Shown here piece after piece: positions 1-5,566 of a stretch of DNA of 13,841 bases. The stretch's first letter is position 1. Each line of letters begins with the position of its first letter. The translations under genes and the position numbers were made by a program. Below the pieces are notes generated by a model. It was given only the letters and a program-made list of their open reading frames with translations. It did no database searches and was not told the origin of the DNA. The stretch lies in the NCBI GenBank assembly GCA_964464635.1, contig CAYXGT010000074.1, positions 1 to 13,841 on the forward strand. The letters are read 5' to 3'. Source of the stretch: CAYLMG01 sp964464635 (GTDB lineage Bacteria > Planctomycetota > Phycisphaerae > Sedimentisphaerales > Anaerobacaceae).

Positions 1-731
1 GCTTCTTCGTATGGGCCGATTGGTTTTGTGGGGCGGTCGGAAGGACGGGATTTGAGGATGGCTTCGGCTATGGCTATGTCACCGCCTGATGTGATTTTGA
101 TATTCGATGAATCGGTCTCAATCACCGATATCTTATGCCCCAAAGCTTCAAGGAGCATTGCGTCGTCGCTGATTTTGCTGCTGTCAAGATTCTTCAGATT
201 TTTGTAGGCGTCTTTTAGAAGTTTTACATCGAATACCTGGGGAGTCTGGCCTTCATAAAGATTGGTTCTGTCAACGGTCTCGATGATTGAGCCGTTTTGT
301 ACTTTTTTTAATGTTGCGACGACTGGCGCAGCAAGAATAGCCGCTCCGGATTTTTGGGCGGCTGTGATGCAATCGTCGAGCCATTGCTTTTTAACACAGC
401 AGCGTACTGCATCGTGGACGGCTACAAGGTCGATGTCGTCTTTGATAAGCTCAAGCGCTTTTTGGACGGTTTCGAAACGTTCCGTGCCGCCGAAATATGT
501 TTTGACATTGAAGAATTTAAGGTTTGCGCCCCATTTAATCTGCACCATCTCCTCATCTTCCGGCTGAATCGCCAGAAGAATCTGTTTGACGTCATCGCGG
601 TTGTCGAACAGCTCGATGCTTCTTACAAAGACGGCTCTGCCCGCTACATCGACGAAGGGTTTTTTTCTTTTGCCGGGGAACCTGCTGCTTGAGCCGGCTG
701 CACAGATAATCGCTGCAATATTTTTCGCCAT
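1..731 (-). CDS. ispD: 2-C-methyl-D-erythritol 4-phosphate cytidylyltransferase, 3' end cut by window edge
   Basis: Third step of the MEP isoprenoid pathway: transfers CMP from CTP to methylerythritol phosphate; cytosolic. I translated 243 residues from the ATG at 731. The N-terminal CTP-binding loop is visible (AAGSSSRF at 11-18, with R17 and K24 in the places of the E. coli loop Arg and Lys), then GGTERFETV (81-89), HDAVR (106-110, carrying the conserved Asp and Arg), TVDRTNLYEGQTPQVF, DDAMLLEALG and the C-terminal NIKIT that holds the conserved Lys. Family members are about 230 residues, so almost all of the enzyme is present and only a C-terminal tail is missing. The usual HDAARP motif reads HDAVRC here. 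The start lies 23 bases after the cobO stop, so the two are probably co-transcribed. No strong Shine-Dalgarno sequence is visible. Confidence 0.93.
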   Translation of the reverse strand, partial: MAKNIAAIICAAGSSSRFPGKRKKPFVDVAGRAVFVRSIELFDNRDDVKQILLAIQPEDEEMVQIKWGANLKFFNVKTYFGGTERFETVQKALELIKDDIDLVAVHDAVRCCVKKQWLDDCITAAQKSGAAILAAPVVATLKKVQNGSIIETVDRTNLYEGQTPQVFDVKLLKDAYKNLKNLDSSKISDDAMLLEALGHKISVIETDSSNIKITSGGDIAIAEAILKSRPSDRPTKPIGPYEE

Positions 732-754
732 TTTAAACAATCCAAAATAAAATA

Positions 755-1306
755 TTAAAATTCGATACCCTGTCTGGCGCGGATTCCTTTGTCAAAAGGA
801 TGCTTTATATTTTTCATTTCCGTTACCAAATCGGCCATTTCGATTAGTTCGTCGGTGGCACCCCGGCCTGTCATTACGAGCTCGACTCTGGAGTCTTTTC
901 TGTTGATAATGTCCCTGATATCTTCAAGTTTTGCCAGGTTTTTTGAAAGACAAAATACAATCTCATCGAGTATAATTACGTCGTAGAATCTTTTTTCGGC
1001 GGTCTCAGCAATACGTTTAAGAACGTCTGCGATTGCGGTTTTGGTTTCGGCGATTTTTTCTTTGTCGTTTAGCGAATTTGCATCCCAGCTTACATCCCAG
1101 CTTACATCGAGACATTCGACTCTTATTCTGACGGCACCGAGCCTGAGGGCAAATCGCTCGCCGATATCGAGAGATGGAGGCTTGAGGAACTGGTATATTA
1201 AGACCTTATTGTTCTGGCCTGCAGCTCGCAAGGCGAGGCCGAAAGCAGCGGTCGTTTTGCCCTTGCCGAGGCCAGTATAAATCTGTACGAGTCCTTTCTC
1301 AAGCAT
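755..1306 (-). CDS. cobO: ATP:corrinoid adenosyltransferase (CobO/BtuR type)
   Basis: Transfers the adenosyl group of ATP to cob(I)alamin or its precursor, making the coenzyme form of B12; cytosolic. The 183-residue length is normal for the family. It shows the P-loop GLGKGKTT (12-19) near the N-terminus, a Walker-B-like strand DVIILDE at about 109-115, and the family's C-terminal signature KHPFDKGIRARQGIEF (168-183). An exact 12-base tandem duplication (1081-1104) repeats the residues VSWD in the stretch where relatives carry a single TW/SWD motif. It is the promoter-proximal gene of a likely cobO-ispD pair. No other cobalamin synthesis genes are in the window, so it may serve salvage. A TATTAT box lies only 7 bases before the ATG and no Shine-Dalgarno sequence is evident. 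Confidence 0.93.
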   Translation of the reverse strand: MLEKGLVQIYTGLGKGKTTAAFGLALRAAGQNNKVLIYQFLKPPSLDIGERFALRLGAVRIRVECLDVSWDVSWDANSLNDKEKIAETKTAIADVLKRIAETAEKRFYDVIILDEIVFCLSKNLAKLEDIRDIINRKDSRVELVMTGRGATDELIEMADLVTEMKNIKHPFDKGIRARQGIEF

Positions 1307-1313
1307 AGAGCTT

Positions 1314-1319
1314 ATAATA
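1314..1319 (-). promoter_or_regulatory. possible -10 box of cobO
   Basis: On the minus strand TATTAT ends 7 bases before the cobO ATG. If it is used, transcription would start at or next to the start codon, giving a leaderless message; this would fit the absence of a ribosome binding site. No convincing -35 hexamer is seen at the standard spacing, so this is weak. Confidence 0.22.
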
Positions 1320-1385
1320 AGGCTAAAAACCGGAATTTGGAATCAAAAATTATTGATGTTTGAAAAATAAAAGGAACAAACAGGT

Positions 1386-1481
1386 TGTCACTCCCGCGCA
1401 GGCAGGAGTCCAGAAAACGCTGAGTAAACTGCCGGATTCCCGCTCCCCGCCTTCGCGGGGACAAGCTTCGCGGGAATGACA
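1386..1481. repeat. MITE/REP-like palindromic element
   Basis: A 96-base GC-rich element in AT-rich flanks. Its ends are 13-base inverted repeats, TGTCACTCCCGCG on the left and the complement of TGTCATTCCCGCG on the right, with one mismatch. Inside there are further complementary pieces (GGAGTCC/GGATTCC-type arms and a CCCCGCCTTCGCGGGG hairpin at 1445-1460). This resembles the widespread 'CATTCCCGCG...GGCGGGAATC' family of non-coding palindromic repeats. A 66-codon open frame runs across it but is an artefact of its composition. Confidence 0.7.
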
Positions 1482-1558
1482 TCATTACTTTATTTTCGTG
1501 GAAATATTCCATTTAATAATGGAAGGTCGATAAATACATCGATCCTGATAGGAAATAG

Positions 1559-1675
1559 GCAATTGTTATTGGAGTAAGTTTAAGTTTCAATGCTGGTGAA
1601 GCAAGCAATTTCATATCAGCGATGAACAAGAAATTTGGTCTTGGTGGACTTGCTTTGATACGCAGAAAACGCTAA
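1559..1675 (+). pseudogene. remnant of a PEP-CTERM-like protein gene (C-terminal anchor only)
   Basis: The only plus-strand coding signal in the window. The frame is open from just after a TAG at 1556-1558 to a TAA at 1673-1675 and ends in GLGGLALIRRKR, which is the typical end of a PEP-CTERM sorting signal: glycine/leucine-rich hydrophobic stretch followed by an Arg/Lys cluster and stop. The preceding residues (about 26) contain no PEP motif, and the hydrophobic segment is shortened. An ATG at 1622 would give only a 17-residue product starting MNKKFG. A strong plus-strand terminator follows 30 bases later, as expected for the end of a real gene. I infer a deletion-decayed gene; a chance resemblance is the alternative. 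Confidence 0.42.
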
Positions 1676-1704
1676 ACTTTCTGTGATTTTACCAAAGGTG
1701 AATA

Positions 1705-1740
1705 CGAGGCCTGCACAATAGTGCAGGCCTCGCTGTTTTA
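1705..1740 (+). terminator. strong intrinsic terminator on the plus strand
   Basis: A perfect 12-bp stem (CGAGGCCTGCAC, loop AATA, GTGCAGGCCTCG) is followed by CTGTTTTA. The minus-strand flank is not T-rich, so the plus strand is the better reading. It would terminate the decayed plus-strand gene just upstream and would also face the convergent minus-strand genes. Confidence 0.8.
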
Positions 1741-1814
1741 AATAGAAGAATTTCTTTTGATATGAAAACAGATTCAAGAGAGAGGAAAATAAAGCCTGGA
1801 CTCTATATGGATTG

Positions 1815-2207
1815 CTATATAGTTACAGCCTGGAGTCTTTGGATGGTGTCAATCTCGCTTGAGCCCTGCTCGCCGGGCCTGAAAGGTAAAGGCTCGGCAA
1901 ACTGAACGGCTATCTGGCTGAGAAAATTGTTCACTTTATCGACACGACAAACGCTGCCGGAGCGTGTGAAATTTGCAAGGTTAAAGCTGCTGTCGGAGCT
2001 GAAGCAGGGCACGCTGAAGCGGGCTGTTATGGACTGGCCCAGGTATGGACAGTCCTGGTCCGGGAAACAGGTAAATGCTGCAGCGTTGCTGTTTACGTCA
2101 ACCATCTGTCCCTGACACAGGATTTCGTTGAAATCCTCGGCAAACCACACCGGCCAATGATAACGAAGTCTTCTTTCTTTTCTTCGCTCGCTATTCTGTT
2201 CCATCAT
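1815..2207 (-). CDS. PilZ-like domain protein with a degenerate c-di-GMP motif
   Basis: A 130-residue protein with the layout of a stand-alone PilZ domain: an arginine-rich RRKERR box (8-13), then about 25 residues later MVDVNSNAAAF (35-45) in the place of the usual D-x-S-x-x-G motif, followed by a beta-rich body with RFSVPCF and AVQFAEPLPF. In the second motif the Asp is kept (D37) but the Ser position reads Asn (39) and the Gly position reads Ala (42), so cyclic-di-GMP binding is uncertain. A clear AGGGAG ribosome binding site lies 7 bases before the first of two adjacent ATG codons, supporting the start at 2207. A TATAAT box at 2336-2341 could be the promoter, with a leader of roughly 120 bases. 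The gene appears monocistronic. Its target is unknown. Confidence 0.72.
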   Translation of the reverse strand: MMEQNSERRKERRLRYHWPVWFAEDFNEILCQGQMVDVNSNAAAFTCFPDQDCPYLGQSITARFSVPCFSSDSSFNLANFTRSGSVCRVDKVNNFLSQIAVQFAEPLPFRPGEQGSSEIDTIQRLQAVTI

Positions 2208-2456
2208 AAAATAACTCCCTAAAAAAGTCAGCTTTATATTCGAAAATCGTCCAGTAAGAAGGCTTACTTTACGAGAGATTTCAGAAGAAAAGAGTTGTAT
2301 TGGGGCCGGTGCTTCAGAATGGCCTGCAGGCGGCGATTATATAACGGCAGAGCGGTAAATCTTTTTAACTCTTTTTAAGGTTTTTCCGCCTTGTTCCTAT
2401 AATCAGGCAGGGTTAGATACTTAAAACAGACTTTCGGTTCGGGAAAGAAAAGGGTA

Positions 2457-4919
2457 TTAGCGTGTTTTTTTTCTGTTCTTAGCGCAGAATTCGCCCATCA
2501 GCTTCATCGCCTTGTTGAGCTTGTCGGCTGAGCCGTCCATTTTCGCAAAGGCATCGACAAGCTCCATTAGTTCGGGTGCCGGCTCGACGAAACCGTATCT
2601 ATGTGCGGTGTTCAGGATAGCTGCGTCAAGTCCGCACTCCATAGCCTTTGCCGTGTAAGCCCTGCAGATACCGATTCTTCGGCCTGGAAGCTCGCGAACG
2701 CTGTTGCTGACGCCGAGAGAAAAATGTGCTTTTTTCATTCTGCGGTCATTTTTAATTCTTTTGATGGTCTCAAAGGCGCGATACGTATAACCCGGCACAT
2801 CCGGTGCCATCGGCATATCTATAGCTAATGGAAAGACGGTGGAATCAAAGAAAATCTCGTCAGGATTAAAACCATATTTATCTACGGCTGATTCGAAGAG
2901 CCTTTTGGCAAGTGAGAAGAGCTCATCAATGGAGTGTGAGCCGCCCGGGCCGGTCGGCTTTTCCTCGCTTACCAACAGCCCGATGAATCCGAAATCGTAA
3001 TCCTTTTTCAATGCAAACATTTTAGCCATCGTATAGACCTTGATGGAGTTCAAAAGCGGTTTGCCGACAGGTTTGTCTGTGTTATACCATTCCTTCAGGC
3101 CGGCGAGCAGGACGTCGTCATTGCTGCTATCCACGCAGATGGGGATACCATTGCCCCATTTCCGTACGAGCCTGACATATTCTCTCATCATATCGACAGC
3201 GAGCTGCGGGTCATCTTCACCGAAGGCGTCGAGATTGACCTCGATATAGTCGGCACCTTCTTCAACCTGTGATTCAATCAGTGCGCGGATATAATTCAAT
3301 GGGCCGGACTCTTTTGTATATGCATCGGGGCCGAGCTCAGCCAACAGCTTCATTACGCGACCGGTCTTCGGTATCGATGCATGAACGACCTCACCGATAT
3401 AGATTACAGGATTCTTCATCGTATGGTCTCTGGCGAACAGGTAATTTAGAACCGAGGCTGTATGTTCCAGGTCAGGCTTGCGTGGTTTGTTAATAGTTTC
3501 CCGCAGAATGTCTATTCCGTTTTTTTCAGCAGCGGCAGCCTCATATACAGACTCGCCGACGCAAATCCGGTCAAGATTGTTGCCGCAGTAACCGTCAACT
3601 GTTGCATCTCCGCAGGGGACATTATCGAGTCCCTTTTCGCAGCCTCCAATCGTACAATATCCGAAATTCTCAGGCAGATAACAATCGCCGCACTCCTGAC
3701 AATCGAACATCAGGTATTTAACATACTTCTCGGATGCGTTAAATGATTTATAAAAGAAGCCTGAGCCTTTCCTTGTTCCGAGGGCAGACATTAGCGCCCT
3801 GAAAGCTCTAAAGCCTCTGTAACGGTTATCGAGAATCGTGCGGTGCAGAAGATTAAAGAAGCGGTTTCTGAACTTTTTTCGATATTTATTGAGCTGTACT
3901 CTGTATCCGGAATCGTCATAGAGATAGAATCCGTTTTGTTTCGGCCAGTAGAGGTTGTCTTTGAACTGCTGCCAGCCGTCGCCGATTTCGTTCGCTCTTT
4001 GCAGTATTTTTGTGAAGGTGTCGAAATTGCTGACGCCGCCGATATCGACGCCGGCAGCACCGAGGGCCTTGTACATCGCCACCTGCTGTGCGGCACGCTC
4101 AATGTGGTCGTCGAGAGTTTCCGAATATAGTTTTGAGAGCAGCTCGTCGCTTACGAAGCAGCCCATCAGCTTGATGTCGTGCATTAATCTCGGTGCGGCA
4201 GTGGTAGTGCTCAAAAGATATACATTGCCGATAACGGGGATGTCGATTTTGTTTTCCTTCAGGTATGTGAACAGGGCTTTCGATTTTTTCCAGTCCCAGC
4301 CCATCTGTGTTATGAAAAAGTCTGCACCGCACCTGATTTTCTTTTCCATTTTGTAATACTGCTGCATCTGTGAGGCTTCGGTGTATTTGAAAGGCGAAAC
4401 TGCGGCGCCCGCGTAAAACTGAAAGACGTTGTCAATGTTCTCTGGTTTGGATTTGGTGTACTGCTGATTGTTAGTATATCTTATGAGGCTGAGCAGGCCC
4501 GGTGAGTCAAGCTCAAAGATTTTTTTTGCGGTTGTGGGCTTATCGCCTGTCAGTGCCAGGACGCTTTGGGTACCGGCATTTTTGAATCCCATAAGAGAGC
4601 TTAGAATTGAGATGCTGTTCTGGTCCTTGCAGGTGATATGAGGTACAAAATCAAGCCCGCAGAGCAAATCTTTTTTCTGCAGCTGACGGAGCACTTCGGC
4701 AGGCTCTATGTTGGCTACGCCCGACGGGTTTTGAGGACTTGTTATTGCGACGAAGTCGAATCCTGCAGGTATTGCGGAGTCGGCAGCTTTCTTGTAATCC
4801 TGTAAGAAGTTCTTTATTGGTGTGAAATTGAATCCCGGCCCGGCAGCCAGCTCTGCCAGTACGACAAAGCTTTGTCTGCTTTTGAGATTTTTGCTCAGCC
4901 TTTTCTGGTCGCTTCTCAA
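2457..4919 (-). CDS. MetF-MetV-methyltransferase fusion (methylenetetrahydrofolate reductase + pterin-dependent methyltransferase)
   Basis: An 820-residue protein with three recognisable parts. Residues 1-320 look like the TIM barrel of methylenetetrahydrofolate reductase (MetF): AELAAGPG with the likely catalytic Glu23, HITCKDQN (94-101), SVLALTGDKP (119-128). Residues about 325-480 form a cysteine-rich domain like the MetV/MTHFR C-terminal domain, with Cys at 407, 410, 413, 422, 427, 436, 445 and 453, probably metal or Fe-S binding. Residues about 500-800 resemble the pterin-binding domain of MetH/AcsE-type methyltransferases: IGEVVHAS (508-515), GADYIEVNLDAFGEDD (555-570), ICVDSSN (594-600), KPLLNSIK (620-627). 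The expected role is to reduce methylene-folate and pass the methyl group to a corrinoid protein, as in acetyl-CoA pathway or methionine-linked C1 metabolism. I see no corrinoid-binding DxHxxG motif. The start is TTG, fixed by AAAGGAG six bases upstream. No C1 partner genes are adjacent. Confidence 0.85.
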   Translation of the reverse strand: MRSDQKRLSKNLKSRQSFVVLAELAAGPGFNFTPIKNFLQDYKKAADSAIPAGFDFVAITSPQNPSGVANIEPAEVLRQLQKKDLLCGLDFVPHITCKDQNSISILSSLMGFKNAGTQSVLALTGDKPTTAKKIFELDSPGLLSLIRYTNNQQYTKSKPENIDNVFQFYAGAAVSPFKYTEASQMQQYYKMEKKIRCGADFFITQMGWDWKKSKALFTYLKENKIDIPVIGNVYLLSTTTAAPRLMHDIKLMGCFVSDELLSKLYSETLDDHIERAAQQVAMYKALGAAGVDIGGVSNFDTFTKILQRANEIGDGWQQFKDNLYWPKQNGFYLYDDSGYRVQLNKYRKKFRNRFFNLLHRTILDNRYRGFRAFRALMSALGTRKGSGFFYKSFNASEKYVKYLMFDCQECGDCYLPENFGYCTIGGCEKGLDNVPCGDATVDGYCGNNLDRICVGESVYEAAAAEKNGIDILRETINKPRKPDLEHTASVLNYLFARDHTMKNPVIYIGEVVHASIPKTGRVMKLLAELGPDAYTKESGPLNYIRALIESQVEEGADYIEVNLDAFGEDDPQLAVDMMREYVRLVRKWGNGIPICVDSSNDDVLLAGLKEWYNTDKPVGKPLLNSIKVYTMAKMFALKKDYDFGFIGLLVSEEKPTGPGGSHSIDELFSLAKRLFESAVDKYGFNPDEIFFDSTVFPLAIDMPMAPDVPGYTYRAFETIKRIKNDRRMKKAHFSLGVSNSVRELPGRRIGICRAYTAKAMECGLDAAILNTAHRYGFVEPAPELMELVDAFAKMDGSADKLNKAMKLMGEFCAKNRKKTR

Positions 4920-4925
4920 ATAAAA

Positions 4926-4932
4926 CTCCTTT
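4926..4932 (-). promoter_or_regulatory. ribosome binding site fixing a TTG start
   Basis: On the minus strand AAAGGAG is followed by a 6-base spacer and then TTG AGA AGC. No ATG or GTG with a comparable site lies nearby, so the folate fusion protein most likely starts at this TTG. Confidence 0.8.
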
Positions 4933-5135
4933 CAGAATCTTGAAATACTAATTTTTATCATAGCTGTAAAATATACTCTGCTGATTGAAGCGAAAGCCTG
5001 CCTGGTTTTGTGCAGATTGTATAATCTGAAAGCTGAAAGCTCAATATCTATTTATGGCCTTTTATGACAAAGACTTACGTGGTTTCGGCCGGCTGTTTAA
5101 CTAAAACTTTGATATATGGGAGCTTAAGGGAATAA

Positions 5136-5153
5136 GTTTGATAGCTATCAAAC
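5136..5153. promoter_or_regulatory. perfect 18-bp palindrome, possible operator
   Basis: GTTTGATAGCTATCAAAC is identical to its own reverse complement over all 18 bases. It lies about 220 bases upstream of the start of the folate fusion gene. Perfect short palindromes of this kind are typical dimeric repressor sites, but no matching second copy was noticed and the binding protein is unknown. Confidence 0.4.
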
Positions 5154-5155
5154 AT

Positions 5156-5164
5156 TGTGGATAA
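5156..5164. promoter_or_regulatory. DnaA-box-like sequence
   Basis: TGTGGATAA exactly matches the complement of the classical box TTATCCACA. A one-mismatch copy, CGTGGATAA, is at 5429-5437, and looser TTATC-containing matches lie between. Two sites in an AT-rich gap are suggestive but far from proof of DnaA binding or of an origin; no dnaA or dnaN gene is nearby. Confidence 0.3.
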
Positions 5165-5309
5165 CCTGTTGAAAACCTAAAGTATCTTCCCTAATTTATC
5201 TTAAAAGACCTAAGAGTATCTTCTTGAGCAGGTTTATCTACTTATTTCGATTATCTTTCATCGTTTTCTACATTTTTTGCTAAAAACGTATATGTACTTG
5301 TAATTAAAG

Positions 5310-5371
5310 GGCTTACGCTCAGGCTGCGAGCCGGCCAACAAGGTTAGCTTTGTAAGGTGTCGGCTTAGCCG
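5310..5371. repeat. REP-like paired GC-rich hairpins
   Basis: Within an AT-rich gap there are two short GC-rich hairpins. One at 5310-5332 has GGCT-CGC pairing with GCG-AGCC across a 7-base loop and a TA bulge (minus orientation). A second at 5361-5371, CGGC-TTA-GCCG, is followed by AAAG. Between them GCCGACA and TGTTGGC can also pair (minus orientation). This resembles planctomycete REP-type elements or a small folded RNA; I cannot tell which. Confidence 0.35.
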
Positions 5372-5566
5372 AAAGAAGCTCATGGGTAATAAAAATATGG
5401 TTATCGGATACCATAAAATTTTCACATTCGTGGATAATTTGAAAATCAGGTATAAAATTCGCTGTGAGCCGTCCAGAAGATACCTCCGTAGAGGCCAAAA
5501 AAAACGCTATTTTCGATAACTCGTAAAAACCTTATATTATTATCAAAAAGAGACATCCAGGGACTC

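Larger units (their letters stand above)
1307..1814. other. 508-base intergenic region between cobO and the PilZ gene
   Basis: No intact gene. It contains the cobO promoter region, the 96-base MITE-like element, a small perfect inverted repeat TTCCATT-TAAT-AATGGAA (1507-1524), the plus-strand coding remnant and its terminator. The mixture of a palindromic element and a decayed opposite-strand gene suggests a site of past insertion and deletion. Confidence 0.6.
4920..5566. other. 647-base AT-rich intergenic region
   Basis: Gap between the GH127 gene and the folate fusion gene. I see no coding frame of substance on either strand. It holds a perfect palindrome, two DnaA-box-like sequences, a pair of GC-rich hairpins around 5310-5371, and the ribosome binding site of the downstream gene. 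The minus-strand leader was checked for cobalamin, SAM and folate riboswitch signatures and none was recognised. Directly after the GH127 stop there is only a weak hairpin followed by TTTTTG at about 5537-5566. Confidence 0.6.

Noticed and set aside
354..692. 112-codon plus-strand frame
   Set aside because: It lies antisense to ispD, whose minus-strand translation has all family motifs.
1312..1512. 66-codon minus-strand frame
   Set aside because: It is the translation of the MITE-like palindromic element and its flanks, with no protein-like features beyond that.
4920..5135. Cobalamin, SAM or folate riboswitch in front of the folate fusion gene
   Set aside because: I read the minus-strand leader and found none of the conserved core motifs of these families.
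4920..5566. Replication origin
   Set aside because: Only one exact and one near DnaA box, and no dnaA, dnaN or gidA neighbours; listed only as a DnaA-box-like observation.
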